The notes beneath the pieces are model-generated. The model was not told where the DNA came from. It ran no database searches and worked only from the letters and a program-made list of their open reading frames with translations. From CAVXEH01 sp963805305 (lineage in GTDB: Bacteria > Chloroflexota > Limnocylindria > QHBO01): DNA of 64,000 nt. Position 1 is the stretch's first letter. Each line of letters opens with the position of its first letter. Where the stretch lies: positions 124,001 through 188,000 of the forward strand of contig CAWDTM010000003.1 of the NCBI GenBank assembly GCA_963805305.1, given 5' to 3'. A program made the translations under genes and the position numbers. This document shows positions 24,830 to 32,422 of the stretch, piece by piece.

Positions 24830-26038
24830 ATGGGAGGCAGGGAACCCATGCCGGGCGCGAACCGTCTGGGTGGCGTGAAGCACGCCGCGTTGGCCGTCGG
24901 CATCGGCCTCCTGTTGACGCTCCCCGCCTGTCGCGGTGCGGGCAGCCCAACCACGAGCTCGCTCGACGGGACCTGGATTCTGCAGAGCGGGACCAACGCC
25001 GGCGTGGCGCTCTCGCTAGTCCCCGGCCGCGAGATCAGCCTGGTCATCGCGGGGGAAAAGGTCACAGGACGCGCGTGCAACCTGATCTCCGGGACGATCT
25101 CGATCTCGGGCAACGCCGTCGCGCTCAATGACCTGGCGATGACCGAGATGGCCTGCGAGGGGCCGATCATGACCACCGAGGCGGCGTACTTCGCCGCCCT
25201 GGGCCAGGTCGAGACCGCGACGCGAAGCGGCAAGTCCCTGGCCCTCAGCGGCCCCCGGGTCACCCTGCGTTACCTCCTGCACGCACCGGTCGCCGACGCG
25301 CCGCTCCTCGGTACCCACTGGGCGCTGGAGACGCTGGTCGACGGGGAGGTGGCCTCGTCGACGGTCGGCGAGACACCAACGCTCGTGCTGGCACCGGACG
25401 GCTCCGCCATGGGTTCCACGGGATGCCGCACCTTCACCGCGAGCTACCGGCTCGACGGTGATCGGCTGAACCTGTACGACATGAGCGCACAGACCGCGAT
25501 GTGCACCGTCGATCTCGAACCCCAGGACCAGCTGGTTCGCGAGGTGCTGACCGGGGGCGCCACTGCCTCGGTGAGCGGCGCGATGTTGACCCTCACCGGC
25601 CCGGACGGTCGGGGCCTCGGCTACCGGGTCGCGTCCGCCGTCACCCCTGACGCGTCGCCCACGATCGCGAACCCCGATCCGGTCGAACCCAGCCTTCCCG
25701 GCGACCAGCCGTTGCCCCTGGACCCGCCCATCGTCACGATCGACGGCGTCGCGGGTCGGGTCGTGACCTGGTGCGGGACCAATGCCTGTGCGGACGGTGC
25801 CATCGACGCCGGTGCCAACCCACGGGTCACGCATCCCGGCCTGCTCGTGTTGCCGGCCACGGTGACCATGGCTGCGGTCACGGTGCAGGCGGACGCCCAG
25901 TCGGCTGGCGTCCACGTCCCGATCGCAGCGGACGGGCAGATCGGTCCCATTCCCGTGGGTGGCTGGCGCTATCTCCTGGTCCAGGCGCAGCTGAGCGACG
26001 GAGGCAACGCGTTCTACGCCTGGTCGCTCGTTCCCTGA
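24830..26038 (+). CDS. META-domain lipoprotein
   Basis: A 402-residue lipoprotein with lipobox LPAC (Cys about residue 34). Two META/HslJ-like domains follow: about 45-140 (LDGTWILQSGTNAGVAL...GRACNLISGTISISGN...MACEGPIMTTEAAYFAAL) and about 155-250 (LLGTHWALETLVDG...GSTGCRTFTASYRLDGDRLNLYD). A C-terminal domain of unknown type with WCGTNACADGA follows. META domains are found in heat-shock HslJ and secreted proteins; their molecular role is unclear. ATG 24830 fits the leaderless pattern; ATG 24848 has GGGA upstream and is a good alternative; both keep the signal peptide. Confidence 0.85.
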   Translation: MGGREPMPGANRLGGVKHAALAVGIGLLLTLPACRGAGSPTTSSLDGTWILQSGTNAGVALSLVPGREISLVIAGEKVTGRACNLISGTISISGNAVALNDLAMTEMACEGPIMTTEAAYFAALGQVETATRSGKSLALSGPRVTLRYLLHAPVADAPLLGTHWALETLVDGEVASSTVGETPTLVLAPDGSAMGSTGCRTFTASYRLDGDRLNLYDMSAQTAMCTVDLEPQDQLVREVLTGGATASVSGAMLTLTGPDGRGLGYRVASAVTPDASPTIANPDPVEPSLPGDQPLPLDPPIVTIDGVAGRVVTWCGTNACADGAIDAGANPRVTHPGLLVLPATVTMAAVTVQADAQSAGVHVPIAADGQIGPIPVGGWRYLLVQAQLSDGGNAFYAWSLVP

Positions 26039-26104
26039 GGCTCGCGTCCCGGGTCGCTCAGGGCTCTGGCGCCTTGATGGGCGGCGGCCCTGACGCGGAC
26101 ACCA

Positions 26105-26137
26105 ACAGGGGTGCACCGTCGTGCGGAGCACCCCTGT
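26105..26137 (+). terminator. Hairpin after the META lipoprotein gene
   Basis: Perfect ten-base stem ACAGGGGTGC / GCACCCCTGT with a 13-base loop. A second small hairpin (CGAGAG/CTCTCG, 26149-26172) follows. No T-run is present, so this is a terminator candidate rather than a certain one. It lies between two convergent genes. Confidence 0.5.
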
Positions 26138-26265
26138 GTGGCGGAGGACGAGAGTCGTATGCGGGGCTCTCGCGTGCAAGTGTGCCGTCGTCGTGTGAAG
26201 GGTGTGCTAACGCGGCACGAATCTTCGTTGACGTGTTGGCGGGGCGCCCCCTGAGGGCAGGCGGC

Positions 26266-27639
26266 CTAGCCGCGGGTGCGTTCGCCCGGCAGGCGACGCC
26301 AGCTCCCTGAGCCGTTGCCGATGCCCGGCCCGACGTGGCTCCTGGCGGGATCCCTCCGCGGGTTGCGTTGCTGGCCCGCTCCCGATCGCGAACGCGCTGG
26401 GACGTGTGCGCTCGAAACGTGGCCCGTCGCCGGACGGTGCCGGGGCGCGGCGCCTCGCTGGCCCACGCCGCTGCGCAAGCGGATCGGCTCGGGTCGCAGG
26501 GAGCGGTCCGGCTCGAAGCCGGGCACGACCTGCGACGGGATGGGCTCACCCAGCATGCGCTCGATCTCACGCAGCAGCGGAGCCTCGTCCACGCACACCA
26601 GCGAGATCGCGTCGCCGGAGACGCCGGCCCGCCCGGTGCGGCCGATGCGATGCACGTAGTCGCCGGCAACCATCGGCAGCTCGAAGTTCACGACGTGCGG
26701 CAGCTCCTCGATGTCGATGCCGCGCGCCGCGACCTCGGTGGCAACCAGGAGGGTGACTCGGCCGGCCTTGAAGTCGGCGAGCGCACGGTTCCGCTGCGGC
26801 TGGGACTTGTTGCCATGGATCGCCGCGGTGGCGATGCCGTCCTCCCAGAGCTGCTTGGCGAGCTTGTTCGCGCCGTGCTTGGTGCGGGTGAAGACCAGCG
26901 CCTGCTCGATCGCGTGGGTGCGTACCAGATGCGACAGCAGCTCTCGCTTCCGCGCGCGGTCCACGGGGTGGACCACCTGGGTGACGAGGTCGGTCGGGGT
27001 GTTGCGCGGGGTGACCTGCACCGATGCGGGCCGATCCAGGAAGCCCTGCGCCAGCGCCCGGATCTCCTGCGAGAAGGTGGCGCTGAAGAGGAGGTTCTGC
27101 CGCTGACGGGGCAGGAGAGCCAGGATCGCGCGGATGTCGCGGATGAATCCCATGTCGAGCATGCGGTCCGCCTCGTCGAGGACGAGAATCTCCACCGCAC
27201 CCAGGTCGATGGTGCGCTGGCGGGCGTGGTCCAGGAGACGCCCTGGCGTGGCGACCACGATCTCGGGGCCGCGTCGCAGCGCCGCGACCTGTCCGGGAAA
27301 GCCGACGCCGCCGTAGATGGTCGTTGAACGACGCGCGCCGGCGCCGTACGCGCGGACGCTCTCCTCAACCTGGATTGCGAGCTCCCGGGTCGGGGCCAGG
27401 ATCAGGGCGCGGATCCGCGGCTTTCCGGTGCCGGCAGGCCTGCTGGCTGCGAGCCGCTGCAGCATGGGCAGCACGAATGCGGCGGTCTTGCCGGTACCGG
27501 TCTGGGCGCCGGCGAGCACGTCGCGGCCCTGGAGGACCAGCGGGATCGCCTCGCGCTGAACGGGGGTCGGGGTCGTGTAGCCCTGTGCCGAGACGGCACG
27601 GAGCAGTTCGGGCGCAAGCCCGAGTGCAGAGAAGGACAA
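26266..27639 (-). CDS. DEAD-box ATP-dependent RNA helicase (RhlE type)
   Basis: A 457-residue helicase with all core motifs: Q-motif region TTPTPVQREAIP, motif I AQTGTGKT, Ia PTRELAIQ, GG, Ib TPGRLLD, II DEAD (LVLDEADRMLDMGF), III SAT, IV LVFTRTKHGAN, V VATEVAARGIDIE and VI HRIGRTGRAG. The tail (from about residue 375) is basic and rich in Arg/Gly/Pro, as in RhlE-like helicases that remodel rRNA and structured mRNA in the cold. The start is a TTG at 27639 with AGGAG upstream. It stands alone and is divergent from a Cys-rich small protein. Confidence 0.93.
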   Translation of the reverse strand: MSFSALGLAPELLRAVSAQGYTTPTPVQREAIPLVLQGRDVLAGAQTGTGKTAAFVLPMLQRLAASRPAGTGKPRIRALILAPTRELAIQVEESVRAYGAGARRSTTIYGGVGFPGQVAALRRGPEIVVATPGRLLDHARQRTIDLGAVEILVLDEADRMLDMGFIRDIRAILALLPRQRQNLLFSATFSQEIRALAQGFLDRPASVQVTPRNTPTDLVTQVVHPVDRARKRELLSHLVRTHAIEQALVFTRTKHGANKLAKQLWEDGIATAAIHGNKSQPQRNRALADFKAGRVTLLVATEVAARGIDIEELPHVVNFELPMVAGDYVHRIGRTGRAGVSGDAISLVCVDEAPLLREIERMLGEPIPSQVVPGFEPDRSLRPEPIRLRSGVGQRGAAPRHRPATGHVSSAHVPARSRSGAGQQRNPRRDPARSHVGPGIGNGSGSWRRLPGERTRG

Positions 27640-27858
27640 GGAATGAGACTCCTGACGAGGCCCACCCGCTCAGTGCGGGGCCCGGTCAGGGCTCAGAGGT
27701 GGATCGGGATCGGGGCGATCAGAGGTGACCGCGGCGCGGACCGGAGCGCCAATCGAACACGTTTTCGATTCGCAGCATACACCATCGGGCCATGCACATC
27801 GCCAGCGCGTGCTCACCGGCGATGTGGAGTACGCTTGTGGCCCAACGGAAGGCCGCCA

Positions 27859-28203
27859 ATGACTTCGCTCTGCATCCATGGTTTCCGCGCCGACGAGTGC
27901 GCATCGTGCCGCGAGTGCCCGCATGGGCTCGCCGTAAGCCGCTGCGGCCGTTGCCGAGCGGCCGCCACCGCCGCCTCACGCCGACGAATCGTGCCCGCCA
28001 CGCCCCCTGACACCGACACCGCCAGCTACAACGGCTTCGAGATCGTCTTCACGCCGGCCGTGAACGGCTGGCAGTACCGGACGCCGGACGACACCCTGTC
28101 GCGCGAGTCGTATCGGTCCGAGTTCCTCGCACGCAAGGCCATCGACACGCTCGCATCGGCCGGCGTCGCGGAGGCACCGCGCGCGAGCAAGCGCCGCAAG
28201 TAG
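27859..28203 (+). CDS. Cysteine-rich small protein, zinc-ribbon-like
   Basis: A 114-residue protein. The first 38 residues hold CIHGFRADECASCRECPHG and SRCGRC, seven Cys/His-rich positions that could bind zinc. The rest is a small domain with YNGFEIVFTPAVNGWQYRTPDD and a helix with RSEFLARKAIDTLASAG. GGAAG lies eight bases before the ATG. It is divergent from the RNA helicase gene and upstream of a deaminase operon. I know no name for the family; nucleic-acid binding is a guess from the Cys knuckles and basic tail. Confidence 0.78.
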   Translation: MTSLCIHGFRADECASCRECPHGLAVSRCGRCRAAATAASRRRIVPATPPDTDTASYNGFEIVFTPAVNGWQYRTPDDTLSRESYRSEFLARKAIDTLASAGVAEAPRASKRRK

Positions 28204-28267
28204 CCGCTCGAGCGCGTCGATCCCGGCCGGCCTGACCGACGCAAGGGGACCCCGGAGGTCTCCGAGG

Positions 28268-28273
28268 TAAGGT
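28268..28273 (+). promoter_or_regulatory. -10 hexamer for a leaderless transcript
   Basis: TAAGGT, exactly six bases before the ATG at 28280 of the deaminase operon. Confidence 0.4.
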
Positions 28274-28279
28274 AACCCG

Positions 28280-28735
28280 ATGCGGACCGATGCTGAGCTC
28301 CTGGAGCTGGCGATCGCGGAGGCACGCGCGGGCCTGGCCGAGGGCGGCGTACCCATTGGTGCCGTGCTGGTGGCCGCGGACGGCACGGTATTGGGCGCGG
28401 GTCGCAATCGGCGTGTCCAGCAGGGCAGCGCCATCCGCCACGGCGAGACCGATGCGCTGGAGAACGCGGGCCGGCTCCCGGCATCGGTGTATCGGGGCGC
28501 CACCATGGTCACCACCCTCTCGCCGTGCGACATGTGCACCGGCGCGATCCTCCTGTACGGGATTCCGCGGGTGGTGGTGGGCGAGAACCGGACCTTCCTG
28601 GGCGGGGAGGACCTGCTCCGCACGCGAGGCGTCGAGGTGGTGAACCTGGACTCGGATGCGTGCGCGGCCCTGATGGGTGCGTTCATCGCGGGACACGCGG
28701 AGATCTGGAACGAGGACATCGGCGAGGAGGGCTGA
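28280..28735 (+). CDS. Cytidine/deoxycytidylate deaminase-family protein, cytosine deaminase-like
   Basis: A 151-residue zinc deaminase. The catalytic motif is HGETDAL (zinc His and proton-shuttle Glu) followed by LSPCDMCTGAILLYGIPRVVVGE (two zinc cysteines). HGETDALENAGR, CDMCTG and the C-terminal GHAEIWNEDIGEE resemble yeast-type cytosine deaminase (Fcy1), which makes uracil from cytosine, more than the guanine or tRNA adenosine deaminases. It leads an operon with a methyltransferase (three bases downstream) and an acetyltransferase. The substrate is inferred from family resemblance only. Confidence 0.88.
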   Translation: MRTDAELLELAIAEARAGLAEGGVPIGAVLVAADGTVLGAGRNRRVQQGSAIRHGETDALENAGRLPASVYRGATMVTTLSPCDMCTGAILLYGIPRVVVGENRTFLGGEDLLRTRGVEVVNLDSDACAALMGAFIAGHAEIWNEDIGEEG

Positions 28736-28738
28736 TCC

Positions 28739-29575
28739 ATGAGCGAGCCGCCGGGCGCCATCCCGGGCTTCTACTGGTACGAGAGCCTGAACGTCGAGAC
28801 GTACGACATTCGCCACCCGGTGGCCATGGAGGGCACGCCCATCGCGGGCGACGTGGCCTTCTACCGGGGACTCGCCGATGAGTTCGGCGGAGCGGTGCTC
28901 GAGCTGGCGTGCGGGACGGGGCGCGTGGCGATCACGCTGGCGGAGGCCGGGTTCGCGGTCACCGGCCTCGACCGCTCCGAGCCGATGCTGGCCGTGGCCC
29001 GCGAGAAGGTGGCGAGCGCCAACCCCGACGTCACCGATCGCGTTGACCTCGTCCACGGGGACATGGCGGCATTCGACCTGGGCCGCCGGTTCGGGCTGAC
29101 GGTGATCGCCTTCCGCTCCTTCCAGTCACTGCTGAACCCGGCGCTGCAGGCGGACTGCCTGCGCGCGGTCCATGCCCACCTGGAGCCCGGCGGGCGGCTG
29201 GCGCTCGACCTGTTCGACCCGCTCCTGGACAGGTGCGCGCCGGGATCGCCACCCTTCGAGCATGCGATCTCCCGCGGTGACGTGTGGCTGCCCAACGGGC
29301 ATGCGGTGCAGGTTGCCGTCACTGCCCGCGACGTCGACCCGCTCACCCAGGTGATGCGCGAGACCTGGCGCTTCACCGAGATCGATCCGGCCGGCACCGT
29401 GGTCCGCGTCCAGGACGAGGAGCTGCGCCTGCGGTGGACGTACCGGCACGAGCTGCGCTACCTCCTGGAGCTCCACGGATTCGCGGTGGAGGCGGAGTAC
29501 TCCGACTTCGCGGGCTCGCCTCCTGCGTACGGGCGGGAGCTGATCGTGGTCGCCCGGCGCGAGGAGGTGGCATGA
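28739..29575 (+). CDS. Class I SAM-dependent methyltransferase
   Basis: A 278-residue protein with a Rossmann-type methyltransferase core at about residues 45-160. Motif I is VLELACGTGRVAITLAEAGFAVTGLDRSEPML, motif II is DLVHGDMAAFDLGRRFGLTVIAF and the post-motif region is FRSFQSLLNP. The C-terminal part (about 165-275) is a beta-rich cap typical of the Methyltransf_25 family. The GGAGGG upstream sets the ATG. It lies between the deaminase and GNAT genes with tight spacing, so a joint small-molecule modification role is possible. The substrate is unknown. Confidence 0.88.
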   Translation: MSEPPGAIPGFYWYESLNVETYDIRHPVAMEGTPIAGDVAFYRGLADEFGGAVLELACGTGRVAITLAEAGFAVTGLDRSEPMLAVAREKVASANPDVTDRVDLVHGDMAAFDLGRRFGLTVIAFRSFQSLLNPALQADCLRAVHAHLEPGGRLALDLFDPLLDRCAPGSPPFEHAISRGDVWLPNGHAVQVAVTARDVDPLTQVMRETWRFTEIDPAGTVVRVQDEELRLRWTYRHELRYLLELHGFAVEAEYSDFAGSPPAYGRELIVVARREEVA

Positions 29576-30015
29576 CGGATCAGAGCGTTGAACCCCGGAT
29601 CATCGACGCCGCGAACTTCCGGGCGGCGCTCGACCTGGAGGTGACCCATGAGCAGACGGCCTGGGTGGCGAGCACCGCGCGCTACCTGGCCCTCTGCGGG
29701 TACGGCGGGCTGTGGCATGCGCTGGGCCTCTACGCAGGGGACGAGATGGTGGGCTTCGCCATGTGGGCGCGCGACGACACCGACGGCAGTCACTGGATCG
29801 GCGGGCTGATCATCGATCGGCGGCAGCAGCGGCGCGGCTACGGGCGATCCGGCGTGCAGGCACTCATCGAGTGGCTGCGTCGGGAGCAGGGCGCCACGGA
29901 GATCGCGCTGAGCTACCACCCCGCCAACGAGGTCGCCCGCCACCTGTACGCCGGCCTGGGCTTCAGCGAGACGGGCGAGCACGAGGGAGACGAGGTCGTG
30001 GCCCGCCTCCGCTGA
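29572..30015 (+). CDS. GNAT-family N-acetyltransferase
   Basis: A 147-residue protein. The acetyl-CoA binding segment is IIDRRQQRRGYGRSGVQALIEWLRR (Q/R-x-x-G-x-G/A pattern) and the C-terminal motif is SYHPANEVARHLYAGLGFSETGEHEGDEVVARLR, as in the spermidine/diamine acetyltransferase-like branch. It overlaps the methyltransferase stop (ATGA), so it is the third gene of the deaminase operon. The acceptor is unknown. Confidence 0.88.
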   Translation: MTDQSVEPRIIDAANFRAALDLEVTHEQTAWVASTARYLALCGYGGLWHALGLYAGDEMVGFAMWARDDTDGSHWIGGLIIDRRQQRRGYGRSGVQALIEWLRREQGATEIALSYHPANEVARHLYAGLGFSETGEHEGDEVVARLR

Positions 30016-30280
30016 TCGAGGCTGCGACTGGATTCCCCCGCCCAGCGTGTTCGAGCCGGCAGAACGTATCGTCGGCGAACGCCCGCTGCCGCGTCTCTTC
30101 GCCGATCTTCGGTACAGCTGCTCGACCGTACCGTCGCCGACGCTCGGATTTGATGGCGCGCCGGCGTCCCCGGAGACGCGATGTTCGGATCGGCGCCACA
30201 CGCCGTCGGGGGAGCGCTTGACCAGTGGGATCAGGGCGACGATACGGTACGGCCGCTCGAACATCGGCGCCGCCCGTTCG
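30016..30280. other. Intergenic stretch, no convincing gene
   Basis: A minus-strand frame starting near 30264 (MFERPYRIVALIPLVKRSPDGVWR) looks protein-like for about 30 codons but then runs antisense through the GNAT gene. It may be a gene fragment. No terminator with a T-run is visible. Confidence 0.4.
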
Positions 30281-30676
30281 CTACGTCGACGGCGGACCCA
30301 GGTGATCCACGCGCGGGGGCCGGACGCCTGTGGAATCGAGCACCTGGCGCTCGCCGATCGGCACGGACAGGTGGACGGTGAGGGTCAGGATCTTCGCATA
30401 CGCGGTTCCGGGTCCCGGCAGCCAGTTGATTCCGCTGACGGTAATCGTGACGGTCGCATCGGTCTCGACCACCGCGCTCACCCACGTCGTGCCGCGCGGA
30501 GCACCGGTCGTCTGGATCTCCAGCGTCTTTTCATCCACCGCGCGGTACGCGTCCACCGGCGAGGTGTAGAAGCGCGCCACGAAGACAAGGTAGGCCCCTG
30601 CCAGGAGGGCCACCGCAAGGACGACGGCGATCCAGCGCGGCATGCGACCGAGCAACCGCCGGTCGCGCGCAGTCAT
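30281..30676 (-). CDS. Small membrane-anchored protein of unknown function
   Basis: A 131-residue protein with a basic N-terminus, one membrane helix (about residues 14-33, WIAVVLAVALLAGAYLVFV) and a beta-rich outside part of about 95 residues. Its ATG overlaps the stop of the frameshifted membrane gene upstream (ATGA), so it is the last gene of the EamA operon. No family is recognised. Confidence 0.68.
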   Translation of the reverse strand: MTARDRRLLGRMPRWIAVVLAVALLAGAYLVFVARFYTSPVDAYRAVDEKTLEIQTTGAPRGTTWVSAVVETDATVTITVSGINWLPGPGTAYAKILTLTVHLSVPIGERQVLDSTGVRPPRVDHLGPPST

Positions 30677-31142
30677 TCGCGCCTGCGCGGCCGGTGTGCC
30701 GCGACCCGCCAGGCGCCCCGGAGCAGCATCAGCGCCGCGGCGACGAGCAGCTCCAGGCCGGCGAAGTCGAACGGGTGGAAGACGACGAAGCCGCCGGCCT
30801 CGTCCTCGATCGTCAACAGGACGATGCCGTCAGGGTCCCCGCCAGACCAAGGACCAGCATCGGGACCGGTCGATCCAGCCAGCGCCAAGGTTTGGGCAAG
30901 GCCGATGGCGGCGCCAGCGCGACCCATCCGCCGACCACGATCAGCGCCGCTCCGGTGCAGACGAGTGCGAAGCCAAGCGATCCGTGGGGATGCCACAGGT
31001 CGCCGTAGACCTCATCGCCGACGGCAGCCAGGCTGATACCGCCCACCACCGCCGCCGCGCCGGCGACCACGCCGATGACCCCGACCAGCGACCTCCCCCA
31101 CCGCTTGACCGCATCGTGGCCGGCTGGGGAAGCGGCGTCAAT
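30673..31142 (-). pseudogene. Four-helix membrane protein gene with a one-base frameshift
   Basis: Two overlapping frames together encode one protein. The first runs VGVIGVVAGAAAVVGG...RWLDRPVPMLVLGLAG and hits a stop at 30813. The second continues DPDGIVLLTIEDEAGG...AHRPRRRE to the stop at 30673. One missing base in the GGGG run near 30839-30842 restores a single protein of about 155 residues with about four membrane helices. The start is also unclear: the frame is open from the EamA stop at 31149 without ATG or GTG until 31070, so ATT 31142, CTG 31088 (with GGGAGG just before it) or GTG 31070 would have to serve. It may be a sequencing error or true decay. Confidence 0.65.
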
Positions 31143-31148
31143 GGCCGT

Positions 31149-32111
31149 TCAGCCCTCTGCCGAACGGCGACGCGGCGCGGGGCGCCACCAGGCCTTCGAT
31201 CGGGCCACGAGCACCCCGCCGATGCACAGCGCGCCGCCGACCAGGGCGAGCGGCGGCACGACCTCACCGAGCAGCAGCCAGCCCATGGCAATGGCCAGCA
31301 CGGGGACGACGTACGTCGTGGAGCCCAGGACGCCGGACCGCGTCCGCGACAGGGCGAACGACCAGGTGGTGAAGGCCACGGCCGTCGGGAAGAGCCCCAG
31401 GTAGACCAGCCACGCCAGCGAGGACGGGGCGGCATCGGCCAGGTCCGACGCCAGCTGCGGCGCGAACGGCAGGCAGGCGACCGCGCCCGAGAGGCAGGCA
31501 ATGAACGTGACCTGGAGTGCGGAGACGTGGTGCAGCACCGGCTTCTGGAGGGTGACGCCGACGGCGTAGGCGAGCGCGGCGACCACACACAGGATCACGC
31601 CCCAGCCCACGACCTGCAAAGTGGCAGCGCCCCCGTCGGAGGTTGCCAGACCGATGATCACCGCGCCCACCAGGGCGATGCCGCACCCGGCAAACAGCCG
31701 TCGCGGCCATCCCTCGCCCAGGAAGAGCCCGGCCAGGGTGACCACGAAGATGGGCCCGGTGCCGACCAGCATCGCCGCCGTGCCCGCGTCGACGGTCCGC
31801 TCCGCGGTGTTGAGGGCGACGGCGTAGATGGCGAACCAGGTCAGCCCGGAGCCGATGGCGAGCGCCAGCTGGCGCCGGCTCATCGCGCCCCGCGCCCGGG
31901 GCTGCGTTGCGAGGAACGCCCCAAGCGCCAGCGCGCCCACGAGCAGCCGTCCAAGCGCGAGCGCCCCCGGCTCGATGTCGGCCGTGACGGCACGAATCCC
32001 CACAAAGGCCGATGCCCAGAAGAGCATCGAGACCGCCATGGCGGTCAGGACCAGGGGGTCGCTGCGGGACGAGGGTTTCGCGGGGTTCGAGGACACGTCG
32101 CGGCGGCTCAT
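31149..32111 (-). CDS. EamA/DMT-family transporter (RhaT/YdcZ-like)
   Basis: A 320-residue drug/metabolite transporter with ten predicted helices in two EamA repeats (about residues 18-150 and 160-295). Typical features are FWASAFVGIRAVTADIEPGALALGRLLVGAL, a glycine-rich helix with AERTVDAGTAAMLVGTGPIFVVTLAGLFLGE and a second-half counterpart GVLGSTTYVVPVLAIAMGWLLLGEVVPPLALVGGALCIGGV. It probably exports amino acids or related metabolites. The ATG at 32111 gives the normal family length; longer in-frame starts would add an unlikely charged leader. Two membrane-protein genes follow in the same operon. Confidence 0.9.
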   Translation of the reverse strand: MSRRDVSSNPAKPSSRSDPLVLTAMAVSMLFWASAFVGIRAVTADIEPGALALGRLLVGALALGAFLATQPRARGAMSRRQLALAIGSGLTWFAIYAVALNTAERTVDAGTAAMLVGTGPIFVVTLAGLFLGEGWPRRLFAGCGIALVGAVIIGLATSDGGAATLQVVGWGVILCVVAALAYAVGVTLQKPVLHHVSALQVTFIACLSGAVACLPFAPQLASDLADAAPSSLAWLVYLGLFPTAVAFTTWSFALSRTRSGVLGSTTYVVPVLAIAMGWLLLGEVVPPLALVGGALCIGGVLVARSKAWWRPAPRRRSAEG

Positions 32112-32422
32112 ACAGATGGAACGCCCCAACTCTGCGCCGCGTGAGATGACATCCCGCGTCAGGTTCCGGACGAGGCGCCTCTCCCGCGCCGTGTTACGGC
32201 TGCATAACCGTTCGTCGCCAGGCGGGCAGATCCGGTCGACACCCCGACGCCGGGTTCTGCGGACGTAACGAAACACCACCAGACGTGGTCGATTCGGCTT
32301 CGGCGTGGCTCTTCCGTCGCAGGTACGTTACGGGGCAGCAACAGAACCGCCCCGGAGGGCCCCTCTCGCAGTGGGTTCCGACAATCGGTTACAGCCCTGC
32401 GACAAGGGCGGCCGGCTATCGA
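32112..32422. other. Intergenic with GTAAC-type motifs, promoter region of the EamA operon
   Basis: No gene is seen. It contains GTCGCAGGGCTGTAACC on the minus strand (32403 to 32387), which recurs at 34868-34884 with one change, GCATAACCGTT (32204-32214), which recurs inverted at 34927-34937, and several TTACGG hexamers. These are candidate promoter or operator elements flanking the ECF sigma operon. Confidence 0.5.

Noticed and set aside
30642..32144. Plus-strand frame of 500 codons opposite the EamA operon
   Set aside because: It is antisense to a ten-helix transporter and is rich in Arg/Gln/Gly, typical of shadow frames.
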